NCBI GenBank assembly: GCA_008363385.1
Contig: RHKY01000043.1
Span: forward strand, 1 to 45,212
Direction: 5' to 3'
Length of the DNA stretch: 45,212 nucleotides
Source: Acidobacteriota bacterium
GTDB taxonomy: Bacteria; Acidobacteriota; Thermoanaerobaculia; UBA5066
Shown: piece by piece, positions 12,406 to 21,985 of the stretch
How positions within the stretch are numbered: the first letter of the stretch is position 1
Layout: each line of letters begins with the position of its first letter
The notes under the pieces: generated by a model
What the model saw: the letters and a program-made list of their open reading frames with translations, nothing else
Told to the model about the DNA's origin: nothing
The model's database searches: none
Translations under genes and position numbers: made by a program

Positions 12406-12876
12406 GGGGGCGGATCGTACGGCCTCTACCAGACTCTTCCCACCCGGGTCTCGGGGCTCTACGCCCTGGGGGTCCCCCGCGAGAGGCTCTGGACGCGGGC
12501 GGCGGCGTTCGGGATCGACCTCGTCCTCCTGGCGGGAGGCCCGCTCCTGCTGGCGGCCGTCGTCGTCTTCGGGATCCTCCTGGCCGACCCGGACCCTCCC
12601 CGCCGGCTCTCGCTCGGCTTCCGTGCGGCCCAGGTCGTCTTCGTCCTCCTCTTCCTGGCGAGGGACGCCGGGCCGGGAAGCCCCGGGAAGCGCCTGCTCG
12701 GCCTGGCGGTCGTCGGACCGCACGGCGCGTCCTGGAGCCTGGGCGCGTCGGTCCTCCGGAACCTCCCGCTCCTGCTGCCGCTCTGGAACCTCGTCGAGGC
12801 GATCGAGGTCGTCCGGAGGGGAGACGGACGCCGCCCGGGCGACCGGGTCGCCGGGACCCGGGTCGTGGAGCGCTGA
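12331..12876 (+). CDS. RDD family membrane protein (start uncertain)
   Basis: An RDD-domain integral membrane protein of unknown function. The secure part begins around 12451 with GLYALGVPRERLWTRAAAFGIDL (R..AF.IDL is the RDD N-terminal motif). A membrane helix (LVLLAGGPLLLAAVVVFGILL) and a second (AAQVVFVLLFLA) follow, then the conserved P-G-K-R-L-L-G-L-A-V-V segment and a final hydrophobic stretch with RPGDRVAGTRVV. The only standard in-frame start near this is ATG 12331 or GTG 12337, which would place 75 bp inside the divergent deaminase gene. A CTG at 12466 would be a better-fitting but unusual start. The end is certain, the beginning is not. Confidence 0.65.
   Translation: MEVQLGLRKAPELPEERPVREGEAHGGGSYGLYQTLPTRVSGLYALGVPRERLWTRAAAFGIDLVLLAGGPLLLAAVVVFGILLADPDPPRRLSLGFRAAQVVFVLLFLARDAGPGSPGKRLLGLAVVGPHGASWSLGASVLRNLPLLLPLWNLVEAIEVVRRGDGRRPGDRVAGTRVVER
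12414..12419 (-). promoter_or_regulatory. -10-like box (TACGAT) of the deaminase gene
   Basis: On the minus strand TACGAT ends 8 nt before the GTG start at 12405, again the spacing expected of a leaderless mRNA. No ribosome-binding sequence is present between them. Confidence 0.4.
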
Positions 12877-12931
12877 GCCGCCCGGAAACTTTTCGAACCC
12901 CGCCTCCGTTTCCTCGGGCGGAGAGACGGCC

Positions 12932-13750
12932 ATGAAACCCAGCAAGCGTCCAGGCAAGCCCCCCCGGTCCCTTCCCCTGGCCGTGCTCGGCCTCCTCGTC
13001 CTGGCCGCCCCGGTGGCGCTCGGGAGCTCCCCGGAGACCCTGACGGAACGGTTCGAGCAGACCTACGAGCTCGGCGGGGTCGAGCGCGTCCGCCTGCAGA
13101 ACGTCAACGGCGCCGTCACCATCACGACCTGGGACCGCCCCCACCTGAGGGTCGAGGCGGTCAAGAAGGCCAAGGGGAGGCGGGCGGAGCAGGCCCTCGA
13201 GGACACCCAGATCCGGGTCTCCAAGCAGGGTCCCGTGATCGCGGTGGAGACCATCCTCCCGAAGCAGGAGAAGGTCTTCGGCTTCAACTGGGGTGAGCGG
13301 AAGGGCGCGGAGGTGACGTACGAGCTCCGCCTTCCCGCCGCCACGCCCGTCGAGATCGAGACGGTCAACGGCCGCATCGTGGCCGAGGGAAGGGCCGCCT
13401 CGCTCACGCTGAACTCCGTGAACGGCTCCGTCCGCGTCGAGGCCCACGACGCCCCCCTCTCCGTCAGCACGGTGAACGGCTCGGTGGAGGTGGCGTTCCT
13501 CGGCGTGCTGAAGCCGGCCGAGCTGGAGACGGTCAACGGCTCCGTGACGGTCGCCTGTTCGAAGGAGTCGTCGATCCGGTACCAGCTGGAGACCGTCAAC
13601 GGCCGGATCCGCTCCGACTTCGCGGGGCTGACCGTGGAAGGGAAGTGGGGCCCCAAGGAGGCCCGCGGGAGCTTCAACGGCGGGCGGGACCGCCTCGCCG
13701 TGGAGACCGTCAACGGCGAGGTGCGGCTCCTGATCGCCGGGGCGCCGTAG
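12932..13750 (+). CDS. Exported DUF4097-type beta-repeat protein
   Basis: A 272-residue protein with a basic N-terminus and hydrophobic core (about residues 14-30, ending ALGS) that looks like a signal peptide. The mature part carries at least seven repeats centred on V-N-G (NVNGAVTI, TVNGRIVA, SVNGSVRV, TVNGSVEV, TVNGSVTV, TVNGRIRS, TVNGEVRL). These would stack as a right-handed beta-helix, as in DUF4097/DUF4098 'putative adhesin' domains. Its function is unknown; such proteins are often near envelope-stress genes. GGAGAGA precedes the ATG by 5 nt. It starts 55 bp after the RDD gene. Confidence 0.8.
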   Translation: MKPSKRPGKPPRSLPLAVLGLLVLAAPVALGSSPETLTERFEQTYELGGVERVRLQNVNGAVTITTWDRPHLRVEAVKKAKGRRAEQALEDTQIRVSKQGPVIAVETILPKQEKVFGFNWGERKGAEVTYELRLPAATPVEIETVNGRIVAEGRAASLTLNSVNGSVRVEAHDAPLSVSTVNGSVEVAFLGVLKPAELETVNGSVTVACSKESSIRYQLETVNGRIRSDFAGLTVEGKWGPKEARGSFNGGRDRLAVETVNGEVRLLIAGAP

Positions 13751-13760
13751 TGGACAGGGG

Positions 13761-13915
13761 GAGCCCGGGCCCTTCCGGGTTCGCCCCGTACCCCCCTCCG
13801 CGAAGGGGAGGCGGGCCCGCCTGCGCGGGCCTGCTGGGTTTTCGGGAACCCCGGACCGTCCGGGGTTCCCCCGAGCCCCCTCCGCCACGGTAGGCAGGGC
13901 CCGCGCGCGCGGGCC
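13761..13915. repeat. Intergenic hairpin element, two tandem copies
   Basis: The first, weaker copy has arms at 13761-13768 and 13775-13782 (GAGCCCGG / CCGGGTTC), then CCCCCTCCG. The second is near perfect: a 12-bp stem GGGAACCCCGGA at 13844-13855 pairs with 13859-13870 around a CCG loop. The box CCCCTCCGCCACGG follows at 13877-13890, then a palindrome at 13898-13915 (GGCCCGCGC / GCGCGGGCC) followed by TTCTTCGTGTT. The last hairpin could terminate the DUF4097 transcript. Related elements lie at 22359, 24697 and 30858. Confidence 0.7.
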
Positions 13916-13965
13916 TTCTTCGTGTTCGGGAGCCCGCGTCCGTCCGGGCCCGGCGGGGATCGGGC

Positions 13966-13971
13966 TAGACT
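13966..13971 (+). promoter_or_regulatory. -10-like box (TAGACT) of the DUF4870 gene
   Basis: TAGACT ends 32 nt before the ATG at 14004, and an AAAGGAG ribosome-binding sequence lies between. This makes a conventional leadered transcript likely. Pattern-based only. Confidence 0.4.
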
Positions 13972-14003
13972 CCGCCCAGCCCGTTTCGAAAGGAGACCCG
14001 GCG

Positions 14004-14384
14004 ATGCCCGACAACCGGCCTCCGGACGCCGTCCCTCCGCCGCCACCGGTCCCCCCGCCCGTGCCGCCGCCCCTTCCCCGGCAGGGGAACCAGGCGATGC
14101 TGGTCCTCTCCTACCTCGGGCTTCTCGCGCTCGTCCCCCTCCTCGTCGAGAAGAACGACCGCGAGGTGCAGTGGCACGCCAAGCACGGCCTCGTCCTGAC
14201 GGTGCTCTTCGTGGCCGTCTTCGTGGCCCTGAACGTGATGTCCGTGGTCATCGGCTTCTTCTGGCTCCTGTCGCCGCTCGTCTGGCTCCTCTGGCTCGTG
14301 GTGACCGTCCTGGCGATCGTCAAGGCGCTCGACGGCAAGAGGTTCCTGATCCCCGGGATCTCGGAGCTGGCCGACAAGTTCTAG
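14004..14384 (+). CDS. DUF4870 domain-containing membrane protein
   Basis: A 126-residue small membrane protein. A proline-rich N-terminus (about residues 10-26, P/V only) precedes three hydrophobic segments: MLVLSYLGLLALVPLLV, LVLTVLFVAVFVALNVMSVVI and a final WLLSPLVWLLWLVVTVLAIV. The stretch W-H-A-K-H-G-L between the first two, and A-L-D-G-K-R-F-L-I-P at the end, are typical of DUF4870/Tic20-like families. The function is unknown. The ATG has a strong AAAGGAG 8 nt upstream. Confidence 0.85.
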   Translation: MPDNRPPDAVPPPPPVPPPVPPPLPRQGNQAMLVLSYLGLLALVPLLVEKNDREVQWHAKHGLVLTVLFVAVFVALNVMSVVIGFFWLLSPLVWLLWLVVTVLAIVKALDGKRFLIPGISELADKF

Positions 14385-14424
14385 GCCGGGCCCGCGCGGC
14401 TTCTCCGGGGAGACGCCAGGAACG

Positions 14425-14453
14425 GCGAGGCCCGCCGCTGCGGCGGGCCTCGC
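14425..14453. terminator. Bidirectional hairpin between the DUF4870 gene and tRNA-Leu
   Basis: A perfect 13-bp GC-rich stem (14425-14437 with 14441-14453, arm GCGAGGCCCGCCG) closes on a 3-nt loop. It sits between convergent transcription units: the DUF4870 gene on plus and tRNA-Leu on minus. There is no clear T-tract, as is common in GC-rich genomes. Confidence 0.6.
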
Positions 14454-14467
14454 GATCAGGTCAGGAG

Positions 14468-14552
<85 letters not shown>

Positions 14553-14611
14553 ACGCGGCGAGGGATGCGAATGATAGCGCTCCGCCGCCGGGAATCAAGA
14601 CCTCTCGCGGC

Positions 14612-14989
14612 TCACTGCGGGGCCGTGGCCGGCGCCGCGGGCGCCGGAGCCCCCGTGGCCGGGGCCGCCGGGGCCGGAGCGGCGGGCGCGGCCGGCGCCG
14701 GGGCGAGGGGGGCGGCTGCCTTCTTCGTCTCGATCCCCTTCATGACCGAGCTCTTCCCGCCGCGGGACTGCACGATCGAGATCGCGATCGCCAGGACGGC
14801 GAAGGCGACGAAGGACCAGGTCGTGACCTTCTCGAAGACCGTCGCGGTCCCGCGGGCTCCGAAGGTGGTCTGCGACGAGGCGGCGCCGAAGGCGCTCGCC
14901 ACGTCGGCCCCCTTCCCCTGCTGGAGGAGGACGACCAGGATCAGGAAGACGCAGACGAGGACGTAGATCGGGACGAGGACGTAGAGCAT
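14612..14989 (-). CDS. secG: Protein-export membrane protein SecG
   Basis: A 125-residue subunit of the SecYEG translocon. It has two membrane helices (LYVLVPIYVLVCVFLILVVLL and WSFVAFAVLAIAISIVQS) joined by the family motif Q-Q-G-K-G-A-D-V-A-S-A-F-G. The C-terminal ~35 residues are alanine/proline repeats, longer than usual and likely disordered. The ATG at 14989 directly precedes the first helix. Its position after tpiA and pgk is a common arrangement. Confidence 0.93.
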   Translation of the reverse strand: MLYVLVPIYVLVCVFLILVVLLQQGKGADVASAFGAASSQTTFGARGTATVFEKVTTWSFVAFAVLAIAISIVQSRGGKSSVMKGIETKKAAAPLAPAPAAPAAPAPAAPATGAPAPAAPATAPQ

Positions 14990-15089
14990 CGGTGCGGAAC
15001 TCCTTGGAACGAAGGCAAGGCGGCCTGCGGGCGGCCGCCTGCGGGAGGCGGAGGATACCACCCCTCCTTGGGGGTCGGCCCCGCGGGGG

Positions 15090-15854
15090 CTAGCCGGCGG
15101 CCTTCACGATGGCCGCGAAGTCCCCGGGGACGAGCGAGGCCCCGCCGACGAGGGCCCCGTCGATCTCCTCCTGGGCGAAGAGCGAGGGGGCGTTGGCGGG
15201 CGTGACCGACCCGCCGTAGAGGATCCGGACGGCGGAGGCGATCGGCTCGCCGTAGCGCCTGGCCAGGAGGGCCCGGAGGAACCCGTGCGCGGCGGCCGCC
15301 ATCTCGGGTGTGGCGGCCCGGCCCGTGCCGATCGCCCAGACCGGCTCGTAGGCGAGCGAGAGCCCCGGGGGCGGACCGTCGGGGAAGAGGTCGAAGCAGG
15401 ACATCTGCTTCGTGAGGACCCTCTCCATCTCCCCGGCGTCCCGCTCGTCCAGCGTCTCGCCGACGCAGTAGAGGGGCGAGATCCCGGTCTCGACGAGACG
15501 CTTCACCTTCCGCGAGAAGTCGCTCTCGTCCTCGCCCCGCTCCCTCCGGCGCTCGCTGTGGCCGACGATGGCGAAGGCGACGCCGAGGTCCTTCAGCATC
15601 GCGGCGGACACCTCGCCGGTGAAGGCCCCCTTCGCCTCCGTCGAGACGTCCTGCGCCCCGAGGGCGATCCCGCTGTGGAGGAGCATCCGGCCGACGCGCT
15701 CGAGCGCCGGGTAGGCCGGCGCCACCCCGACGGCGACCGGCTCCGGGAGCGAGGGCTTCAGCCCGAGGAACTCCGTCGCCCACGCGGCCGCCTCGGAGGG
15801 CGGCTTGTTCATCTTCCAGTTGGCGACGACGTAAGGGATGCGACCGGAATTCAC
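15090..15854 (-). CDS. tpiA: Triosephosphate isomerase
   Basis: A 254-residue glycolytic enzyme interconverting dihydroxyacetone phosphate and glyceraldehyde-3-phosphate. Catalytic regions are all present: VANWKMN (Lys), IVGHSERR (His), AYEPVWAIGTG (Glu) and the phosphate-binding ILYGGSVTPAN. The GTG start at 15854 is supported by an AGGAGGTACC ribosome-binding sequence just upstream. It is 82 bp downstream of pgk and 100 bp upstream of secG. Confidence 0.97.
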   Translation of the reverse strand: MNSGRIPYVVANWKMNKPPSEAAAWATEFLGLKPSLPEPVAVGVAPAYPALERVGRMLLHSGIALGAQDVSTEAKGAFTGEVSAAMLKDLGVAFAIVGHSERRRERGEDESDFSRKVKRLVETGISPLYCVGETLDERDAGEMERVLTKQMSCFDLFPDGPPPGLSLAYEPVWAIGTGRAATPEMAAAAHGFLRALLARRYGEPIASAVRILYGGSVTPANAPSLFAQEEIDGALVGGASLVPGDFAAIVKAAG

Positions 15855-15936
15855 GGGCGGTACCTCCTGGCCGGGACGCGGGGGGACCGGGGGGCGCAAG
15901 GGAACGCGCCCCCCGGAGAGCGGATGCGACCGACGT

Positions 15937-17127
<1,191 letters not shown>

Positions 17128-17177
17128 TCTGGACTCCTTTCAGGCCGGGACCGGCCGGAGACGGGCCCTGGGGAACG

Positions 17178-17187
17178 ATTCTATAGT
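17178..17187. promoter_or_regulatory. Divergent overlapping -10-like boxes of pgk and mtnA
   Basis: On plus, TATAGT at 17182-17187 ends 9 nt before the mtnA ATG, suggesting a leaderless mRNA. On minus, TAGAAT (17178-17183) lies 50 nt before the pgk ATG. The two boxes overlap by two bases, so polymerase could probably occupy only one at a time. Confidence 0.45.
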
Positions 17188-17196
17188 CGGGGCCTC

Positions 17197-18306
17197 ATGC
17201 CGAACGGCCCGGCTCCCACCACCCGCGTCCTCCCGTACGCCCCCGAGCCGGGTTCGCTCTCCCTGCTCGACCAGCGGAGGCTCCCGCACGAGGAGAGGTG
17301 GCTCCGCTGCACATCCGCGGCCGAGGTCGCCCAGGCGATCCGGTCGCTCGCGGTGCGCGGGGCGCCGCTCATCGGCGTCGCGGCGGCCTGGGGCGTCGCC
17401 GTCGAGGGGCGGCGGGCTCTGGCCGAGGGCCGGAGCCTGGACGAGGCCCTGGCGCGGGCCTCGGACCTCCTCGTCGCGGCGCGGCCGACGGCCGTCAACC
17501 TCCCGTGGGCCGTCGCGCGGATGCGGGCGGTCGCCGCCGGGACGGAGGGGAGGCCCTCCATCGAGCGCGTCGGGGCCCTCGAGGAGGAGGCGGGCCGGAT
17601 CGCCGAGGAGGACCGGAGGGCCTGCCAGGTGATCGGGGAGCTGGGGGCCACCTGGCTCCAGGGGCGCCTCGTGGGGCGCGAGAGGGCCACCCTCCTGACC
17701 CACTGCAACGCCGGGGCCCTGGCCACGGCCGGGATCGGGACGGCGCTCGGGGTCGTCCGGGCCCTGGCGGTCCGGCGCGAGGTCGAGGTCCTGGCCGACG
17801 AGACGCGCCCGTTCTGGCAGGGCGCCCGTCTGACGGCCTGGGAGCTCCTCCGGGACGGGATCCCGGTCACGCTCCTCCCGGACGTGGCCGCGGCCGGCCT
17901 GATCGCCTCCGGCCGCGTCGCGGCGGTCGTCGTCGGGGCCGACCGGATCGCCGCCAACGGCGACACGGCGAACAAGGTGGGGACCTACGGCCTGGCCCTG
18001 GCCTGCCGGGCCGCCGGGGTCCCCTTCCTCGTCGCGGCCCCCACCTCCACGCTCGACCCGCAGGTCGCGGACGGGAGGTCGATCCCGATCGAGGTCCGGG
18101 GCGGGGAGGAGGTCCTCGTCCTGGAAGGACCCGGGGGCGAGCCGATCCGCTTCGCTCCGGAGGGCGCCACCGCGCTCTACCCCGCGTTCGACGTCACCCC
18201 CGCGGCCCTCGTGGACGCCATCGTCACCGAGCGGGGCGTGGCCGAGCCCCCGTTCGCCTCCGTCCTGGCCCGGCACGCGGCCGAGGGGAGGGCCGCGCGC
18301 GGATGA
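17197..18306 (+). CDS. mtnA: S-methyl-5-thioribose-1-phosphate isomerase
   Basis: A 369-residue enzyme of methionine salvage converting methylthioribose-1-phosphate to methylthioribulose-1-phosphate. It belongs to the eIF2B-like family. RGAPLIGVAAAWG and the catalytic Cys170 in LTHCNAGALATAG are present, as are DETRPFWQGARLTAWEL and Asp249 in VVGADRIAANGDTANKVGTY. The start is ATG without a ribosome-binding sequence but with a -10-like box 9 nt upstream. It overlaps tsaD by 4 bp. No other salvage gene is in the window. Confidence 0.94.
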   Translation: MPNGPAPTTRVLPYAPEPGSLSLLDQRRLPHEERWLRCTSAAEVAQAIRSLAVRGAPLIGVAAAWGVAVEGRRALAEGRSLDEALARASDLLVAARPTAVNLPWAVARMRAVAAGTEGRPSIERVGALEEEAGRIAEEDRRACQVIGELGATWLQGRLVGRERATLLTHCNAGALATAGIGTALGVVRALAVRREVEVLADETRPFWQGARLTAWELLRDGIPVTLLPDVAAAGLIASGRVAAVVVGADRIAANGDTANKVGTYGLALACRAAGVPFLVAAPTSTLDPQVADGRSIPIEVRGGEEVLVLEGPGGEPIRFAPEGATALYPAFDVTPAALVDAIVTERGVAEPPFASVLARHAAEGRAARG

Positions 18307-19373
18307 TCGTCCTCGGGATCGAGACCTCCTGCGACGAGACGTCGGTCGCCGTCCTGGACGGAGACGGGCGGGTCCTCTCGTCGGTCGTCTCCTCCCAGGT
18401 GGCGGCGCACAGCCGGTACGGCGGCGTCGTCCCGGAGATCGCGGCCCGCGCGCACCTCCTGAACTTCCCGCCGCTCCTCGACGAGGCGCTCGCGGCGGCC
18501 GGGGTCCGCCTGGCCGACGTCGGCCTGGTCGCGGCGACGGCGGGGCCGGGCCTCGTCGGGGCCCTCCTCGTCGGACTGAGCGAGGGCAAGGGGCTCTCGC
18601 TCGGCCTCGGCGTGCCGTTCGTCCCGGTCCACCACATCGAGGGCCACTGCCTCTCCCCGTTCCTCTCCCTCGACGGCTCGCCGGCGCGGGAGGTCCCCTC
18701 CGTGTGGACCGCGCTCGTCGTCTCCGGCGGGCACACGCACCTGTTCGGGTTCTCGCCGGAGGGGGTGGCGCGGATCGCCCGGACGCGCGACGACGCCGCC
18801 GGCGAGGCGTACGACAAGGTCGCCAAGATGGCCGGGCTCGGCTACCCCGGCGGCCCCGTCGTCGACCGGCTGGCCCGGAGCGGGCGCGCCGGGGCGCCCT
18901 TCCCCGTCCCGCGGCTGAAGGACCGCTCGCTCGACTTCAGCTTCGCCGGCCTGAAGACCGCCGCGCGGGACCGCCTCGCCTCCCTGGGCGTGGCCCCCCG
19001 CACCGGGGTGCCCGACGCCGCGCCGCCTCTCCACGACGCGGACGTCGCGCCCGCGGTCCGGGACCTCCTCGCCGACTTCCAGGAGGCCGTCGTCGCCCAG
19101 CTCGAGGACCGGCTCTCGCGCCTTTCGGCGGTCCGGGTCCTCCGCCTCCTCTCCGTCTCGGGCGGCGTGGCGGCCAACTCGCTCCTGCGCGAGAGGCTCC
19201 CGGCCTGGGGGGCGCGGCACGGAGTCGAGGTGCTCCTGCCGGCGCGCGCGCTGACGGTGGACAACGCGGCGATGGTGGCCTTCGCGGGGCTGAAGCGCCT
19301 CGGGTCGGCGCACGAGGGGCTCGACGCGGTGGCGCGCTCCCGCTGGGCGCTCGAGTCGCTGCCCGCCTGGTAA
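18303..19373 (+). CDS. tsaD: tRNA N6-adenosine threonylcarbamoyltransferase TsaD
   Basis: A 356-residue ASKHA-fold enzyme transferring the threonylcarbamoyl group to A37 of ANN-decoding tRNAs. It starts MIVLGIETSCDETSVA and has metal ligands His111 and His115 in HHIEGH. VSGGHTHL, EAYDKVAKMAGLGYPGGP, VSGGVAANSLLRE and VDNAAM follow as in the family. The ATG lies in the mtnA stop (ATGA). An insertion of about 15 residues near PRTGVPDAAPPLHDA looks unstructured. Its stop overlaps the lepA -10-like box. Confidence 0.96.
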   Translation: MIVLGIETSCDETSVAVLDGDGRVLSSVVSSQVAAHSRYGGVVPEIAARAHLLNFPPLLDEALAAAGVRLADVGLVAATAGPGLVGALLVGLSEGKGLSLGLGVPFVPVHHIEGHCLSPFLSLDGSPAREVPSVWTALVVSGGHTHLFGFSPEGVARIARTRDDAAGEAYDKVAKMAGLGYPGGPVVDRLARSGRAGAPFPVPRLKDRSLDFSFAGLKTAARDRLASLGVAPRTGVPDAAPPLHDADVAPAVRDLLADFQEAVVAQLEDRLSRLSAVRVLRLLSVSGGVAANSLLRERLPAWGARHGVEVLLPARALTVDNAAMVAFAGLKRLGSAHEGLDAVARSRWALESLPAW

Positions 19374-19376
19374 CAT
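19371..19376 (+). promoter_or_regulatory. -10-like box (TAACAT) upstream of lepA
   Basis: TAACAT includes the TAA stop of tsaD and ends 33 nt before the lepA ATG. The same hexamer precedes the gene at 38087. A GAGAGG ribosome-binding sequence lies between the box and the lepA start. Confidence 0.35.
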
Positions 19377-19409
19377 CGGTTGTTTCGCCGCCGCGCGCGG
19401 CGAGAGGAC

Positions 19410-21209
19410 ATGACCGACCCCTCCCGCATCCGCAACTTCTCCATCGTCGCCCACATCGACCACGGGAAGACCACGCTCTCCGACCGGATCCTGGAGATCA
19501 CGGGCGCCCTCACCGCCCGGGAGATGACGGAGCAGGTCCTCGACGACAACCCGATCGAGAAGGAGCGCGGGATCACGATCAAGGCGCGGTCGGTCACGCT
19601 CGGCTACCGCGCCGAGGACGGCCTGGACTACGTCCTGAACCTGATCGACACCCCCGGGCACGTCGACTTCACGTACGAGGTCTCGCGCTCGCTCGCCGCC
19701 TGCGAGGGGGCCGTCCTCGTCGTGGACGCCACGCAGGGCGTCGAGGCGCAGACGCTGGCCAACGCGTACCTGGCGATCCACGGCGACCTGACGATCGTCC
19801 CGTGCATCAACAAGGTCGACCTGCCGTCGGCCGTCCCCGAGATGGCCCGCGAGCAGATCGAGGAGGTGATCGGCCTCCCCGCGCGGCACGCCGTCCTGAC
19901 CTCCGGGAAGATGGGGACGGGCGTCCGCGAGCTCCTCGAGCAGATCGTCCACGACGTCCCGCCGCCGAAGGGGGACCCCGCGGCCCCGCTGCGGGCCCTC
20001 CTCTTCGACTCCTGGTTCGACGTCTACCGCGGCGTCACCTGCCTCGTCCGGGTCAAGGACGGCTCCGTGCGCGCCGGGACGCGGGTCCGGCTCCTCGGGT
20101 CCGGCCTCGTCAGCGAGGTCCAGGAGGTGGGGATCTTCACCCCGAAGCCGCAGGCCGTGACCGAGCTCGCCGTCGGCGAGGTCGGCTACGTCATCGCCGG
20201 GATCAAGGACCTGCACGCGACCAAGATCGGCGACACGATGACGGAAGCCGACCGGCCCGCCGCCGAGCCGCTCCCCGGCTTCCAGGACGTCAAGCCGATG
20301 GTCTTCGCCTCGGTCTTCCCGACCGAGACGGACGCCTACGAGGACCTGCGCGACGCCATGGAGAAGCTCCGGCTGAACGACGCCTCGTTCACGTTCGAGC
20401 CGGAGTCCTCCACCGCGCTCGGGTTCGGCTTCCGCTGCGGCTACCTCGGCCTCCTCCACATGGAGATCGTCCAGGAGCGGCTGGAGCGGGAGTTCGACCT
20501 CTCGCTCGTGACGACGGCCCCGTCGGTCCCGTACCGGGTGACGACGAACCGCGGCGAGGTCCTGGAGATCTCCAACCCCGTGAAGCTCCCCGAGGTCCAG
20601 CTCGTCGAGAAGATCGAGGAGCCCTACATCCGCGCCACGATCATCACGAAGGACGAGTTCCTGGGAGGGCTCCTGGCGCTGGCCGAGGAGCGGCGCGGGA
20701 CGCAGGCCGGGATGGAGTACGCGGGGACCGGGCGGACGGTCCTGAAGTACGAGTTCCCGCTCAACGAGGTCGTCCTCGACTTCTACGACAAGCTGAAGTC
20801 GGTCTCCCGCGGGTACGCCTCGTTCGACTACGAGCTGACCGGCTACCGGGAGGGGGACCTCGTCAAGCTGGACGTCCTCATCAACGGCGACCCGGTGGAC
20901 GCGCTGGCCCTCGTCGTCCACCGGGAGAAGGCGCAGGCCAAGGGGCGCGCCCTCGTCGAGAAGATGAAGGAGATGATCCCGCAGCAGATGTTCGAAGTCG
21001 TCATCCAGGCGGCCATCGGGTCGAAGATCGTGGCCCGCTCGACGGTCAAGGCGCTCCGGAAGAACGTCCTGGCCAAGTGCTACGGCGGCGACATCACGCG
21101 CAAGCGCAAGCTCCTCGAGAAGCAGAAGGAAGGCAAGAAGCGGATGAAGAAGGTCGGGCGCGTCGACCTGCCGCAGGAGGCCTTCCTGGCGGTCCTGAAG
21201 GTCGACTGA
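19410..21209 (+). CDS. lepA: Elongation factor 4 (LepA)
   Basis: A 599-residue ribosome-associated GTPase, the usual length. G1 is AHIDHGKTT near residue 17, G3 [13 protein letters not shown]4 NKVDLPSA and G5-like TSGKMGTGV. It also has the LepA-specific C-terminal domain with [26 protein letters not shown] and [23 protein letters not shown]. The ATG at 19410 is preferred over an upstream TTG at 19380, because it matches the family N-terminus and follows GAGAGG. It is followed 11 bp later by lepB, a classic pairing. Confidence 0.97.
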   Translation: MTDPSRIRNFSIVAHIDHGKTTLSDRILEITGALTAREMTEQVLDDNPIEKERGITIKARSVTLGYRAEDGLDYVLNLIDTPGHVDFTYEVSRSLAACEGAVLVVDATQGVEAQTLANAYLAIHGDLTIVPCINKVDLPSAVPEMAREQIEEVIGLPARHAVLTSGKMGTGVRELLEQIVHDVPPPKGDPAAPLRALLFDSWFDVYRGVTCLVRVKDGSVRAGTRVRLLGSGLVSEVQEVGIFTPKPQAVTELAVGEVGYVIAGIKDLHATKIGDTMTEADRPAAEPLPGFQDVKPMVFASVFPTETDAYEDLRDAMEKLRLNDASFTFEPESSTALGFGFRCGYLGLLHMEIVQERLEREFDLSLVTTAPSVPYRVTTNRGEVLEISNPVKLPEVQLVEKIEEPYIRATIITKDEFLGGLLALAEERRGTQAGMEYAGTGRTVLKYEFPLNEVVLDFYDKLKSVSRGYASFDYELTGYREGDLVKLDVLINGDPVDALALVVHREKAQAKGRALVEKMKEMIPQQMFEVVIQAAIGSKIVARSTVKALRKNVLAKCYGGDITRKRKLLEKQKEGKKRMKKVGRVDLPQEAFLAVLKVD

Positions 21210-21220
21210 CGGGAGCGGGA

Positions 21221-21946
21221 GTGCCCGAGCCTGCCCCGCCGGTCCCCGCGAAGAGGCGCCGCCGGGTGCCGCGGGCGCTCCTGTCGGCGTGCGAGTACCT
21301 CGAGGCGATCCTGGTCGCGGTCCTCCTCGCCGTCTTCACGCGGGCCTTCGTCTTCCAGGCCTTCGAGATCCCGAGCGGCTCCATGGAGGAGACGCTCCTC
21401 GTCGGCGACCACGTCCTCGTGAACAAGTTCGTCCACGCCCGGGCGACGGGCCCGTGGCGCGCCATCCTCCCCTACGCGGAGGTCGAGACCGGCGAGGTGA
21501 TCGTCTTCCGCTCCCCGGAACGCCCGGACCTCGACCTCGTCAAGCGGGTGGTCGGGCGGAGCGGCGACACGCTCCGGATCGAGGGGAGGAGCCTGATCCG
21601 CAACGGACGGAAGGTCGAGGAGCCCTGGGCCCTCTTCCGCGACCCCCCGCCCCCCGGGCCCTGGCTCGCGGCCCCGGAGCGGCCACGGGAGGGGATGCCC
21701 GAGCGCCGGGTCCCGGCCGGGAGCGTCTTCGTGATGGGGGACAACCGGGACGACTCGCGCGACTCGCGCACCTGGGGGCCGGTCCCACAGAGCCTGGTCC
21801 GGGGCCGGACGGTCCTGGTCTACTGGTCGCGCGCCGAGCCCGGCGGCGGCCCCCCCCGGACGGCCGGGCCCTCCCGGCACCTCGACGCCGCGCTAGACTT
21901 CCTGAGCAGGACCCGCTGGAGCCGGAGCTTCCGCCTCGTGCGGTGA
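21221..21946 (+). CDS. lepB: Signal peptidase I
   Basis: A 241-residue membrane protease that cleaves Sec/Tat signal peptides. One N-terminal membrane helix (about residues 20-46) precedes the nucleophile Ser54 in IPSGSMEETL. The general base is Lys108 in LVKRVVG, and box E is GDNRDDSRDSRTWGPVP. All catalytic elements are present. A short proline-rich insert (FRDPPPPGPWLAAPERPREG) lies between boxes D and E. The GTG start follows GGGAGCGGGA. Confidence 0.95.
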   Translation: MPEPAPPVPAKRRRRVPRALLSACEYLEAILVAVLLAVFTRAFVFQAFEIPSGSMEETLLVGDHVLVNKFVHARATGPWRAILPYAEVETGEVIVFRSPERPDLDLVKRVVGRSGDTLRIEGRSLIRNGRKVEEPWALFRDPPPPGPWLAAPERPREGMPERRVPAGSVFVMGDNRDDSRDSRTWGPVPQSLVRGRTVLVYWSRAEPGGGPPRTAGPSRHLDAALDFLSRTRWSRSFRLVR

Positions 21947-21985
21947 TCCCGGCCGGCGACCGGAGCGAGCGAGGAGGTGGCGGGA

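Noticed and set aside
13751-14003. CRISPR-like repeats in the intergenic region
   Set aside because: The repeats are hairpins of unequal length with no regular spacers, and no cas genes are in the window.
19380-19409. TTG at 19380 as the lepA start
   Set aside because: It adds ten arginine-rich residues absent from LepA proteins; the ATG at 19410 has a ribosome-binding sequence and matches the family.
18177-20921. Minus-strand open frame of about 914 codons antisense to tsaD and lepA
   Set aside because: It lies opposite two clearly conserved genes and shows only low-complexity E/V/D/R composition.
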